From contig CAUZEO010000023.1 of assembly GCA_963578625.1 (NCBI GenBank), positions 1 to 28,531 on the forward strand: DNA of 28,531 nucleotides. The letters are read 5' to 3'. Under the pieces are notes generated by a model that was given only the letters and a program-made list of their open reading frames with translations, was not told the DNA's origin and did not search any database. The stretch is from CAUZEO01 sp963578625. Its GTDB lineage: Bacteria; Verrucomicrobiota; Kiritimatiellia; SLOV01. Positions 1 through 8,225 of this stretch are shown here, one piece after another. Within the stretch, counting starts at the first letter, position 1. Each line of letters begins with the position of its first letter. Position numbers and translations under genes: made by a program.

Positions 1-15
1 CATGAAAGGGGCATC

Positions 16-2403
16 GTGAAAAGTCAGTGTATATTCGGTTTGTCGTTCATTCTTGCCGGCAGTCCAGCATTCGCCGAAAATTCCACCAACCTGGTTCTCC
101 ACCGACCCTACGCCTACTGGCCGATGCCCGAGTACCACGACAGCCACGATCCCGAAAACGATCCGATCTACCTCACTGACGGCGTGACGAAGTACACAGG
201 CGGGATGTGGATGAACAAGACGACGGTCGGATGGGCCGCGGGCGTGGATGTGCCCGTCGTCATTCAGTTCGATCTCGGCGACGAAGCGACCCTCGATGAA
301 CTGGTGTTCAATACCTGTGGCGGCGGCGGAGCGGGCGTGGTCGAAGTAGGCATTCGCGTCTACGTGAGTCTGGATAACGAGAACTACATCCTGGCGGCCG
401 AACACGTCGCTCCGCCTGCGGAAGCGGCGGGAAACGAGCGAATCGGGGTGCAAATCCGGCTGCCGTTGAAGGAGACGCGCGCGCGCTACGTCGCGCTGGC
501 GTCCAAGGCGCCTCCGCCGCACTACTTTGTCTTCGTGGACGAGATCGAAATCCACGGACGGATTCCGGCCGACCCCGCATCGGCCCTGCCCGTGCTCGCG
601 GCGGTTCCGGCCACCGGGGCGAAAGGACTATACGGCGTCCTGTCCGGCGGAACCCGCGCGTTCAACCTGCTGACGGACATGACCGCGCCCATCGGCCGCC
701 ACATCAACGTCTGGCCTACGGAGCAGGCGGAGGCGCAACGGCAGGACGTGGAAGCCGTTCTCCAGCGAGCCGTGAGAGAAGCGGACAAACTTCCCGAACT
801 CCGCGCCGGGCTGATCGAGCGCCAGCGGGAACGGGCCCGCCAGGTGTACGGTCGCGACTCGGTGGTGTGGGAAACGGTTCCCGACGACCGGTTCACCATG
901 CTTTCGCTGCCGGTGTCGCTCAAGCCGGCACAGAGGGCAACCGTGCATACCGTCGTCAACGCGATGGAGGCAACCGCCCTCGGTGTCGCGAACCTCTCGA
1001 GCAGCGAACAACCGATCCGCATCGAGATCCAGGGGGCCGGGACGAAAAGCCCGACCGTTACGCCGCGCGTAGCACGTTTCTTTGTCACGACCAACGCCCA
1101 GATTCATCCGGACGCTTTGCTTCGAACGGATTTCACCCACGTCATTCCTTCCGGGGAATCCCGGCTTGTGTGGCTTGAGGTGGAGAGCGAGGGCGCCGAA
1201 CCGGGCCTGCATGCGTACGGTCTGTCCGTGCACGTTGGTGACACGACTCACGCGATTCCGCTGTCGGTTCACGTTCACGACGTGACGCTTTCACGCGATA
1301 CCCCGCTGGCCACCGGAAACTGGTCGGATCTCAACAACGGGGAATTCGAGATGGCGATCCCGGTTCGCGAGGAGATGCTGGCGAACCGGATGACGATCGG
1401 CGCGGGGGGCGGCGTCTGGCCGCAGCCGAAAAAGGACGAAAACGGCAACGTGATCCGTCCCGTGGAACTGGATACGAGCGACCTGGATAAGTTCATCAAG
1501 TTTCACAAGGACTTTCCCCAGCTCAGCATCTTCGTTGCTTTTCATCAGTACGCCGAACCGCCGACCTTCGACTGGTTCGGCCCCGTGACCTGGATGGATG
1601 ACGAATTCAAGGGGATCTTTCGCGAGTGGATCGGCGGAATCATCGACCGGTTCATTGCCGGTGGCCGGGACTACGACGAATTCATGATCATGATTTTCGA
1701 CGAAACCCTGTCCCCGATGGTGGCGCAAACCTGCGAACTGGTCCACAGCGTCGACCCCAACGTGCGCATGAAGATGACGATCCCGCAAGCGACGAAGGAA
1801 TCGGTGGCGCACATGGTTGAGGCGGGCATGAACGTCTTCAACCACCACGGGGTGCGACTCGGGTACGACAATGCGCCGGACGGATATCCGATTCTCTCTT
1901 CGGGCGGGCGGGAACTCCACGTCTACGGCGCGGCCGACGCGGCGTTCGGATCCGGCAAGGAACGGGATCCGCTCGGTTTCTTCCGCTACCTGCACTGGAC
2001 CGCCTTCCTGCACGGCGCAACCGGCGTGCACTTCTGGAACATGCTGCACAACAATGGCTCCTCGCCGATCTGGGAGGACGAAGGAATCGGGCAGGTGTAC
2101 TGGCCGATGGTCTATCCCATCGGGCCGCCGCGCTACCAGAATCCGCCGCCCGACGTGCAGACCGCCGAACGGGTCGTCCCGAGCCGCCGGTGGCGGTATG
2201 TCCGGATGGGCATCGAGGACTACATGCTGCTGAAAATGGCGCGAGAGCGGATCGAGGAACTCGGGGAGAACGGGACAGCCCATCAACAAGCGCTGGACGG
2301 GATCATCAAGACAGTCGTCGTGAACCGTGACTCGGATCGCGAATTGTTTCGACGGAAACGGCGGGAGCTCGTGGAACTTGTTGAGATGCTGGGCCGGGAT
2401 TGA
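16..2403 (+). CDS. Secreted DUF4091 / GH123-like glycoside hydrolase with N-terminal F5/8C-like domain
   Basis: This 795-residue protein probably hydrolyses an extracytoplasmic glycan; the substrate is not determined. The GTG at 16 is the likely start because the ATG at 2 runs into a stop after a few codons. Residues 1-20 form a short signal peptide ending in SPAFA. Residues about 26-180 look like a galactose-binding/discoidin (F5/8 type C) module, with a final stretch reading FVDEIEIHG. A charged helical linker follows at about 235-285. The C-terminal half resembles DUF4091, the catalytic part of GH123-like enzymes: an FDE motif at D562-E563 fits the acidic pair used by GH123, and there is a late W-x-x-F-L-H-G-x-x-G-x-x-F-W stretch. 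DUF4091/GH123 relatives include N-acetylgalactosaminidases, but the substrate here is a guess. The next gene on the same strand begins 53 bases downstream. Fold assignment is fairly secure; activity is inferred. Confidence 0.8.
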   Translation: MKSQCIFGLSFILAGSPAFAENSTNLVLHRPYAYWPMPEYHDSHDPENDPIYLTDGVTKYTGGMWMNKTTVGWAAGVDVPVVIQFDLGDEATLDELVFNTCGGGGAGVVEVGIRVYVSLDNENYILAAEHVAPPAEAAGNERIGVQIRLPLKETRARYVALASKAPPPHYFVFVDEIEIHGRIPADPASALPVLAAVPATGAKGLYGVLSGGTRAFNLLTDMTAPIGRHINVWPTEQAEAQRQDVEAVLQRAVREADKLPELRAGLIERQRERARQVYGRDSVVWETVPDDRFTMLSLPVSLKPAQRATVHTVVNAMEATALGVANLSSSEQPIRIEIQGAGTKSPTVTPRVARFFVTTNAQIHPDALLRTDFTHVIPSGESRLVWLEVESEGAEPGLHAYGLSVHVGDTTHAIPLSVHVHDVTLSRDTPLATGNWSDLNNGEFEMAIPVREEMLANRMTIGAGGGVWPQPKKDENGNVIRPVELDTSDLDKFIKFHKDFPQLSIFVAFHQYAEPPTFDWFGPVTWMDDEFKGIFREWIGGIIDRFIAGGRDYDEFMIMIFDETLSPMVAQTCELVHSVDPNVRMKMTIPQATKESVAHMVEAGMNVFNHHGVRLGYDNAPDGYPILSSGGRELHVYGAADAAFGSGKERDPLGFFRYLHWTAFLHGATGVHFWNMLHNNGSSPIWEDEGIGQVYWPMVYPIGPPRYQNPPPDVQTAERVVPSRRWRYVRMGIEDYMLLKMARERIEELGENGTAHQQALDGIIKTVVVNRDSDRELFRRKRRELVELVEMLGRD

Positions 2404-2456
2404 TAAGAACCTGAATCGTCGCCACCTTCACCTGGATTCTGCCTGCCCGGACCGAC

Positions 2457-3086
2457 ATGAGGGGTGAAACAAGGAAGAAGGATCCCGCAGTAACTCAGCG
2501 CGACATCCGCGATGGCCTGGATCGTCTTGGCACCGGCACGGGTTCCGCGAGCATGGTTCATTCATCTCTTTCCTCGTTCGGAACCGTAGATGGCGGAGCT
2601 CTCGGGGTTATCAAAGCTCTCATGCAGCAGGTATCCGGCAAGGGCACAATCTTGATGCCTGCGTTTGTGCAGAAGATCAACGGCAGGAGGGCAAGCTACC
2701 CGGAAAGAGAGACGGAATGGAATATAGAGACGTCGCCTTCCAATGTCGGGCTGGTTACCGAGACCTTCAGAACAACGACAAGCGTGATTCGAAGCGACCA
2801 TCCCTCGCATTCGATCTGCACCTGGGGCAGAAATGCGAAAGAGGCGACACGCGGGCATCGGACAGCCTCCGGCCGGCCCAGCCCTTGGTGCAACAGGGCT
2901 TTCGGCGTGGGAAGTCCCTGGGATTGGATGTATGAGAATGACGTTCATTACCTCCTGATGGGGGTCGATTTTAACGTGTGCACGATGCTCCATTACGTTC
3001 AGGCTCTCTTTACAGAACGAAACGGCCTGTATGAATGCCCAGCGCTAGTGCTCTTACTTCTGTGCCACCGCGGCTCACTCCGGTGA
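2457..3086 (+). pseudogene. 3'-truncated aminoglycoside 3-N-acetyltransferase (AAC(3))-like gene
   Basis: The family transfers acetyl from acetyl-CoA to an amino group, classically N3 of aminoglycosides; many environmental members have other or unknown substrates. Recognisable family blocks are HSSLSSFG (35-42), GTILMPAF (63-70), IRSDHPSHSI (111-120), GVGSPWDWMYENDVHYLLMGV (150-170) and TMLHY (176-180). The family usually runs to about 260-270 residues. Here homology stops around residue 193, and the last 16 or so residues are a Leu/Arg-rich tail unlike the family, ending only because a stop occurs inside the 3' end of the opposing dioxygenase gene (12-base overlap). The position after the conserved His (normally H-x-A-E) reads HYVQ, so the usual Glu is Gln. 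Truncation plus this substitution suggests a dead gene, although a short expressed protein cannot be excluded. The start ATG has no clear Shine-Dalgarno. Confidence 0.65.
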
Positions 3087-3911
3087 TGCTTGCGGTCCAT
3101 GGTCAGACCTGTCGGGTTCGCGCGGGTAGACGATGGGACACTCCGAGTCCCCCAGGCGCTTCCGTTCGCTGCCCCAGTTGGCCGACCGGCCATTCCAGTA
3201 ACGGGTATCGGCGGGCGTATACGAGAAGAGGTAGGACCAGCGCGGCTTACCGGTGCTGTTGACTGGGCCACCATGGATCGTGTAGCCGTGATGCACGGTG
3301 CAGTCACCCGGCTGATAGTCGAAGGGCGGCGAGAGCTCCAGCACTGACATTAGATTTGGAAACTGCTCGAGCAGGTCGCCCTGATCGTCATTAAACACCG
3401 CGCCAAGCGGTCCTTCGCGATGTGAGCGGCTGACGAAACGCATCGCACCCATCTCCGGTGCCACTGCCGCAAGCGCAAGCCAGAACTGAAGTTCGCCGAC
3501 TCGGTCCGATCCATGCTCGGACGAGTCCTGGTGATAGGTACTCCCGGCTTCTCCGGGGCTCTTCAGGAGGAAGATGTCGGTGCGGTAGCGAAGCGGGACG
3601 TCCACGCCCTTGAGCCGCTTCCTGTTGACCAATCTCATCGCGTTCTGTGCCATGTGCTCGCTGAACATGAACGAACGGAACGGCTCGGTGCCCTCCTGCC
3701 GGGCCAGACCTGTGATTGATCTGGGGAGCCCATCTCCGTCCGGTTGCGCAAGACTCCACTCCTGGCCGACACGCAGCAGCTCCGTCGCAAACTCTGGAGC
3801 CACGAGTTGCTTCATCATGACCCACCCGTATTCCTGGTAGAAGGCCACCTCCTCGTCTGTGACCTCCCGGAGGACGGCTTCGACCTCGCGCTCCGTCATT
3901 GCTTGTCCCAT
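3075..3911 (-). CDS. Phytanoyl-CoA dioxygenase (PhyH) family Fe(II)/2-oxoglutarate oxygenase
   Basis: This 278-residue cytoplasmic non-haem iron oxygenase couples 2-oxoglutarate decarboxylation to hydroxylation of a small organic substrate. The metal triad is visible: H127-Q-D129 and distal H213, with R224 placed to bind the 2-oxoglutarate carboxylate (HGGPVNSTGKPR, 213-224). Length fits the PhyH family. The ATG at 3911 is preceded by GAGGAG at suitable spacing; a second in-frame ATG four codons later is less well placed. A plausible promoter lies just upstream (3954-3981). Such genes are strongly expanded in planctomycete-like genomes, often near sugar-catabolic genes; the substrate cannot be read from sequence. 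Its 3' end abuts the truncated acetyltransferase on the other strand, so that junction may be a rearrangement point, but this gene itself looks complete. Confidence 0.85.
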   Translation of the reverse strand: MGQAMTEREVEAVLREVTDEEVAFYQEYGWVMMKQLVAPEFATELLRVGQEWSLAQPDGDGLPRSITGLARQEGTEPFRSFMFSEHMAQNAMRLVNRKRLKGVDVPLRYRTDIFLLKSPGEAGSTYHQDSSEHGSDRVGELQFWLALAAVAPEMGAMRFVSRSHREGPLGAVFNDDQGDLLEQFPNLMSVLELSPPFDYQPGDCTVHHGYTIHGGPVNSTGKPRWSYLFSYTPADTRYWNGRSANWGSERKRLGDSECPIVYPREPDRSDHGPQASPE

Positions 3912-3953
3912 CGCCAGTGCTCCTCTATGTGCCGGTCTTCGCCGCTAATATTG

Positions 3954-3981
3954 ATTTTAGTGGCGGGAAATGCATCGTGAA
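3954..3981 (-). promoter_or_regulatory. Possible sigma70-type promoter for the PhyH gene
   Basis: Read on the minus strand, TTCACG (-35, 3976-3981) is separated by 16 bases from TAAAAT (-10, 3954-3959). This would give a leader of roughly 35 bases carrying the GAGGAG ribosome binding site. Only a consensus match supports it. Confidence 0.35.
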
Positions 3982-4379
3982 AAACTGCGCAATCTAACGC
4001 TGAGCGAACCAATGGAATTATTGCATATTGGGGCTCAAGATAGGCCCAAGGGGAATGGAGGGCAAGAGAGGAAAACGACTGCTAAGGCTATCTCAATCGA
4101 TCGCAATTCATACTCGATCGTCGTCGCCCTGTTGAGCAACTCCCCGATCCGGTGAAGCGCTACAGCGCAAACCTGCGGGCAACGACGTTTCGAACCTTAG
4201 CAGCTGTCCCCCGGGGGTCGCGCAACTCTCCGTCGATGCGCTATGCAGATGGTAGCCTATATATTCACCTACATCTGGGCCAGTGATATTCTTACCTTTG
4301 TCATAGCTTCTTCTGCAATGCCCTCAAACTGGCTGTAGAGATGACAAAAAAGGTGTGCACTAGTGCAAGGAGGTCTGGA
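3982..4379. other. Intergenic stretch without a recognisable gene
   Basis: Roughly 400 bases between the PhyH promoter region and the broken gene at 4380. I see no ORF with coding character, no RNA gene and no convincing promoter. Only a small perfect hairpin (GCGCT-AC-AGCGC near 4155) and the strong AAGGAGGT ribosome binding site at its right end (about 4368-4375) stand out. Confidence 0.5.
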
Positions 4380-4741
4380 ATGTTCAGTACAGACGGCTTG
4401 AAGCCCCGCGGAAGCCGCCGCGTAGTGTATGTCATCGACCCTTCCAGCGTCGCCAACCGATATCTCCCGGATCCGGTTCGCGAAGAGGATCTGAAACGCT
4501 GGATTGACGCCATCGCCGCCGCAGAAATCAAGGAAACCTGCAACAGTGGCCGATTTTCAGTTTTCCGGCCGTCGGTGAGAAGCTCAAAGAAAAGGATCTC
4601 GTCGACGAAACCACGGTCGGCAGATCACGCTGGTATCACCTCGGGACAAAATCGCTGGTAGATGAAGCGCTGGGGATTCTTGAAGGGAATCCTGAGATGA
4701 TAAAACCGACAAGAATTGCGCCCTATCTTTCCGAAGAGTGA
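4380..4741 (+). pseudogene. Short frame-disrupted gene of unknown family
   Basis: The ATG at 4380 follows an unusually strong Shine-Dalgarno (AAGGAGGT, six-base spacing). The first frame gives about 50 residues with coding character (MFSTDGLKPRGSRRVVYVID..., then LPDPVREEDLKRWIDAIAAAE). Around 4530-4570 sense moves to the frame offset by -1, which reads FPAVGEKLKEKDLVDE, then VGRSRWYHLGTKSLVDEAL, and ends at TGA 4739-4741, twelve bases before a strong terminator. Ribosome site, two coding-like halves and terminator suggest one former gene with a frameshift or internal deletion. The N-terminal half faintly recalls glycoside-hydrolase-like proteins of planctomycete-type genomes. The C-terminal half faintly recalls a winged-helix regulator (K-D-L-V-D-E, then R-W-Y-H-L). 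Neither is strong enough to name it. A sequencing indel in an otherwise live gene is also possible. Confidence 0.4.
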
Positions 4742-4752
4742 CATGCGGGTTA

Positions 4753-4816
4753 GAGCCCGGGAAGAGCGAGAGTGGAGCTTCGCTCACCATTCGCTCTTAT
4801 CGGGCTCTTATTTTTC
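4753..4816 (+). terminator. Strong Rho-independent terminator
   Basis: The outer stem pairs GAGCCCG (4753-4759) with CGGGCTC (4801-4807). It continues, after a two-base internal loop, with AAGAGCG pairing CGCTCTT, encloses a small GAGC/GCTC hairpin, and is followed by TTATTTTT (4808-4815). It sits just after the stop of the broken gene at 4380-4741, which supports that stop being the original gene end. Confidence 0.75.
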
Positions 4817-5250
4817 AATTTCGGATTGTAGTGCGAAATCACTCGCACCGCCGCGCAAGCTCGGCGGTGCCGTGCTGTTCCAACTGAATCTCGACATTGC
4901 GAGAAAACATAAGAACTTGGGAACCTGACTTCGCGAGCTGTAGCCCGCACGCGCCCCGCGGGTCGATTAGAATCGTTCGTGTGTGCCGGCCCGGTCAAAG
5001 GTCAGCCAGTCAAGATAGATACATCCAGTGTCTGCCGGGAATGTCATGTTCTTTCAAACTCCTGTCCTGTCGCTTATGCCTCGACAACGGACATCTTGAT
5101 CCCTCGCGGGTCTTCCCGAAAGCCAACCGTGCGCGTTTAGCGCAAGCTGGAACTCCACTGAACCCCGGCACGTGGCGGCACGAACACGCACCCGCGGTTG
5201 ACTTCGACACGCGGTCATTCCTATGCTCTCCGGAGAAAGGAGATCATGCT
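4817..5250. other. Intergenic stretch upstream of the first Asp-box gene
   Basis: The main ORF frame stays open back to 4897, but the translation before 5251 is Arg/Pro/Cys-rich and unlike the downstream protein, and the ribosome binding site AAAGGAG at 5236-5242 points to the ATG at 5251. A weak promoter-like pair, TTGACT (5198-5203) with TATGCT (5222-5227), has an 18-base spacer but would start transcription almost on the ribosome site, so I do not trust it. Nothing else is recognised here. Confidence 0.5.
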
Positions 5251-6672
5251 ATGGCTGACGTTATTACGAATGAACCGATCGAGGTAATAAATCCTGCACA
5301 GATTGGCGCCGGCGAGCTCGAGGCGGAGCGGATTCCGTTTGGCGGGCTCGACTACTATAAACCCGCTATTGCCCAGTTGGATGACGGGGAACTCCTGATG
5401 ACCGTGTCGGGCCCCCGGGTATATGCGTACTACGATCGCCCGCTTGAACTCCAGCGGCACACCGAGGACTGTTTTCTCTATCGATCCCGGGACGGCGGAC
5501 GTACCTGGTCGGAACCGGAACAGCTTCCGGACGCCAAGGAAGCACACATTACCGTGCTGAAGAACGGCGTCCTGATGATGAACGCGCATTACGTTCAGAA
5601 ACAAAAACGCAACCCCTATCACTATGGCCACACCGTCCTGCACCGTTCGGAAGACGCCGGCAAAACATGGACCACCAAACACGTCCTCATGGAGGATCTG
5701 CCGGGCGCGAAGACCTCCGTGGATCTCCGCGGGTGCCGGGACAAGCTCGACTCCATTGACGCAGCGCGCTCCATCTTCGAATTCGAGGACGGCTTTTTCG
5801 TTTACCAACCCTGGGGACCGGGACGGATCCACGAAGGATTGAAGCCGATCGGCGATCGTAAGGTGCTGCGTGTCCGCGAGATTCTTGAAGTCGCCGACTG
5901 CACGTACGCGGCCGGCCCGTGGGTTGAGATCCCTCTCGTCACGGAGGACAACCTCCACGAGCGCGACGTGGGATTCATGATCGGTGGCTCGCACAATGTT
6001 CTCGAACTGGACGATGGAACGGTGCTTTTCTGCGTCGGAACCCGGGAGGCCTATGAGCGCGTGTGGGTCTCAAAAGACAGCGGCAAGACCTGGGACAACG
6101 GCCGGGTTGCCACGTTCGCAGACTTCAAACCTCCGGAACCGAAACACTACTGGTGCAATCTGTTCCAGGAAGCCTTTCTCTACAAGGGCGATTTCGGCAA
6201 GATCTACGCCGTGATGCGGGTGGACGAAAGATACTTCGATCCATTGCCGGGCACTGAACTTCCCGACAAGGAAGCCAAGGACGATCAATCGGAGCGCATG
6301 GTCGTGTTCGAATCGACCGATCAGGGAAAGACCTGGGGAAATCGCAAGGACCTCGGCACGTATGGTGAGATGTACCCGTCGATCATCAAGCTGCAGGATG
6401 GGAGACTGCTTTTCACCTACACGGTTCGCGCGCTGAGTCCCAGGATCGGCGTTCGGGCCGTCTTGGGGTATGAGGACGAGGATGGTCTGCATTTTGATTT
6501 CGAACACGACCAGATCATCATCGAATCCAAGTCACCGGAGGGCGCCTACAGCGGCGGCGGATTCGGCAACACGGTTCAAACGGCGGACGGAACCCTGGTA
6601 ACGCCCTATACCTATACGGACGGCAAACACCTTCACGCGGAACTGGCGCGGTGGAAACTGCCGCCGAAGTAG
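5251..6672 (+). CDS. Sialidase-like beta-propeller protein with four Asp boxes
   Basis: The 473-residue protein is of the sialidase/neuraminidase-like six-bladed propeller superfamily. The start at 5251 follows AAAGGAG (5236-5242) at good spacing, and homology to its paralog at 6944-8164 begins right after it. Four Asp boxes (S-x-D-x-G-x-T-W) are visible at residues 79-86, 133-140, 274-281 and 355-362. Shared landmarks with the paralog are an N-terminal ERIP-x-G ... YKP-x-x-A-x-L-x-x-G-(E/D)-L-L block and a C-terminal AELARWKLP end. There is no signal peptide, so it would act in the cytoplasm unless exported by another route. True sialidases need an Arg triad and Tyr/Glu pair that I cannot assign with confidence, so a specific sialidase activity should not be assumed. 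It may act on another acidic sugar or glycoside. Confidence 0.8.
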   Translation: MADVITNEPIEVINPAQIGAGELEAERIPFGGLDYYKPAIAQLDDGELLMTVSGPRVYAYYDRPLELQRHTEDCFLYRSRDGGRTWSEPEQLPDAKEAHITVLKNGVLMMNAHYVQKQKRNPYHYGHTVLHRSEDAGKTWTTKHVLMEDLPGAKTSVDLRGCRDKLDSIDAARSIFEFEDGFFVYQPWGPGRIHEGLKPIGDRKVLRVREILEVADCTYAAGPWVEIPLVTEDNLHERDVGFMIGGSHNVLELDDGTVLFCVGTREAYERVWVSKDSGKTWDNGRVATFADFKPPEPKHYWCNLFQEAFLYKGDFGKIYAVMRVDERYFDPLPGTELPDKEAKDDQSERMVVFESTDQGKTWGNRKDLGTYGEMYPSIIKLQDGRLLFTYTVRALSPRIGVRAVLGYEDEDGLHFDFEHDQIIIESKSPEGAYSGGGFGNTVQTADGTLVTPYTYTDGKHLHAELARWKLPPK

Positions 6673-6675
6673 ACA

Positions 6676-6805
6676 TCCACCTCCGGGGGATGCTGCGGCT
6701 GAATAGATGAAGTGCAGACAACGAGAGGAACCGTGTTCCTGAGCGCATAGCGCTCGCCGTTGCCGATCTTTCATCCACCTCAGCCTCCCGTCCCCCGGAG
6801 GTGGA
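6676..6805. repeat. 130-bp imperfect palindrome (MITE-like element or large hairpin)
   Basis: The first 15 bases (TCCACCTCCGGGGGA, 6676-6690) recur as an exact reverse complement at 6791-6805. The two 36-base arms (6676-6711 and 6770-6805) remain complementary at most further positions, including GGCTGA and GATGAA blocks. The loop contains its own hairpin, GAGCGC-ATA-GCGCTC (6741-6755). The element begins four bases after the stop codon of the Asp-box gene. I see no ORF in it and no obvious target-site duplication. It could be a miniature inverted-repeat element or a structured 3' end. Confidence 0.6.
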
Positions 6806-6861
6806 CGGCTGCTTTGCTCGCACAGGAAATCTCCTTGAATAACGAAAAGTCCGAACAGTAG

Positions 6862-6906
6862 AGGCACAAAATGCACGAGCGTTTTTTGCTCGTTCTCTTT
6901 GTGCCT
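6862..6906. terminator. Hairpin between convergent genes, possible bidirectional terminator
   Basis: AGGCACAAA (6862-6870) pairs with TTTGTGCCT (6898-6906), and ACGAGC pairs with GCTCGT after a four-base internal loop. The loop is a T tract, and both flanks are T- or A-rich in the right sense. It lies between two convergent genes. Related GTGCC/TTTTTGTGGCC sequence directly follows (to about 6927), of a kind that is often dispersed in environmental genomes, so this may instead be a repeat copy. Confidence 0.45.
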
Positions 6907-6943
6907 TTTCATGCCTTTTTGTGGCCATGAAACTTACGCTCGG

Positions 6944-8164
6944 CTACGGCAAGCGCCAGCGGGCGATTTCGAGGTGGAGGCCGCTGTAGTTGCCCGCCCA
7001 CTCGTCGGAGTCTTTCTTGTACGAGTAGCTGGAGACCAATGTGCCGTCGTCGAGTTGAACCGTTCGGCCGAAACCGCCACCGCTGTCCTTGTGGTCGGGG
7101 GTGTGCTCCTCGATGACAATTACATCGGACGTGAGATCGAAATCGATTCCGTCGTCGTGTTCCGTTCCGACGACGGCACGAAGGCCCAACGGACGGTCCT
7201 TGGCACGTTGCGTGAAGGTAAGAAGTAGCCGTCCGTCCTGCAAGCGGGTGATTGCCGGGTACATCTGGCCGTAGTCGGCAAACTCCCGCACGCCGTGCCA
7301 GGTCCGGCCCTCGTCCTCCGATTTGTACAAGACGAGACGATCGTACTGATCGATCATGTCCTCCTTGTTCATTCCGAGCGAGCCGCCTTCGATATTCGGC
7401 CACCCGCGGCAGTCTACCCGCAAAATCACGAACAAGTTGCCTGACCTCGCCTGCCACAGCACCGCTTCACCGAAAACGGGCCACAGGTAGCCCTCCGGCT
7501 GATCGCCTACGACGGCCGGATACTGCTCGTCCCAGAGCACGCCGCCGTCCCGGGAGCGGAACACGGTGTCGGCATCGGGACCGACGCCGGAGGCAATGAA
7601 GAAATAGGAACCGTCCTGGAGTTGAATTACGTTCCGGGTCGTGCAATCAGCATACGAATAGCGCGCAGGCACCGCCATCTGAGGTTGTGCCCGGGTGGTA
7701 AACCAGCTTTCTCCATTGTCCGGACTCCGGTGCAACAGGCCGTAACAATATCCGTCCTTGTTGATGATGTTGCTGGAGGAGAGATGAGCCGTCATCAATA
7801 GTGTTCCATCCTCCATGACGCTGAGGTACGGTTCCCTGCCGGCCACGTTCGCCAGCCGCGGCGGCGACCAGAGCCTTCCACCGTCGGTTGATCGGAACAA
7901 CAGGGTTGTCTCCAAAACGATCCGTTGCGGATCCATCCAAGGTTGATCATTCGCATTCCAGTCGTGATAATTCGACCAGTACGCTCCGTGGATTGCCGGG
8001 GCGGTACGGAAGGCGGAAACCAGCAGGTCCCCGTTGTTCAGTTTCGCAACGCAGGGCTTGTAGTCTCCGTGGGTGCCGAGCGGAATGCGCTCCACGCCGA
8101 TCGGTTCGGCTCCCAGGGTTTTGGGATTCATGACTCGCATGGAGTCTTTGTAACAGCCAGACAT
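6944..8164 (-). CDS. Sialidase-like beta-propeller protein, paralog of the gene at 5251-6672
   Basis: This 406-residue propeller protein has Asp boxes at residues 92-99, 147-154, 204-211 and 282-289. N-terminal (VERIPLG, then DYKPCVAKLNNGDLLVS), middle (GQMYPAITRLQDGRLLLTFT) and C-terminal (SGGGFGRTVQLDDGTLVSSY, LEIARWRLP) blocks match its convergent neighbour closely, so the two arose by duplication or are co-inherited paralogs. It is about 65 residues shorter, mainly between the second and fourth boxes. No signal peptide is seen. The ATG at 8164 is preceded by AAGG seven bases upstream; later in-frame ATGs at residues 9 and 12 are possible alternatives because conservation starts near residue 13 (NPKTLGAEPIGVERIP). 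Function is probably glycan-related, but catalytic residues and substrate are unassigned. Confidence 0.8.
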   Translation of the reverse strand: MSGCYKDSMRVMNPKTLGAEPIGVERIPLGTHGDYKPCVAKLNNGDLLVSAFRTAPAIHGAYWSNYHDWNANDQPWMDPQRIVLETTLLFRSTDGGRLWSPPRLANVAGREPYLSVMEDGTLLMTAHLSSSNIINKDGYCYGLLHRSPDNGESWFTTRAQPQMAVPARYSYADCTTRNVIQLQDGSYFFIASGVGPDADTVFRSRDGGVLWDEQYPAVVGDQPEGYLWPVFGEAVLWQARSGNLFVILRVDCRGWPNIEGGSLGMNKEDMIDQYDRLVLYKSEDEGRTWHGVREFADYGQMYPAITRLQDGRLLLTFTQRAKDRPLGLRAVVGTEHDDGIDFDLTSDVIVIEEHTPDHKDSGGGFGRTVQLDDGTLVSSYSYKKDSDEWAGNYSGLHLEIARWRLP

Positions 8165-8225
8165 TGGAATACCTTATCTTCTTCCTATTTGAGCGTGATC
8201 GACTGCATTCGATAGCATCGGCAGT
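8165..8225. other. Short leader region upstream of the second Asp-box gene
   Basis: Sixty bases between the Asp-box gene and the orphan coding fragment. No promoter matching consensus well was found. Confidence 0.4.

Noticed and set aside
1291..2289. A 332-codon open frame antisense to the DUF4091 gene
   Set aside because: The translation mirrors the sense gene and has no ribosome site or domain; judged a shadow.
5198..5227. Promoter-like TTGACT ... TATGCT upstream of the first Asp-box gene
   Set aside because: The spacer is 18 bases and the implied transcription start almost coincides with the ribosome binding site; too weak to annotate.
6907..6930. GTGCC/TTTTTGTGGCC-type sequence downstream of the hairpin as a new repeat
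   Set aside because: This kind of low-complexity intergenic sequence is familiar from many environmental genomes; with one copy visible it cannot be shown to be a repeat here.
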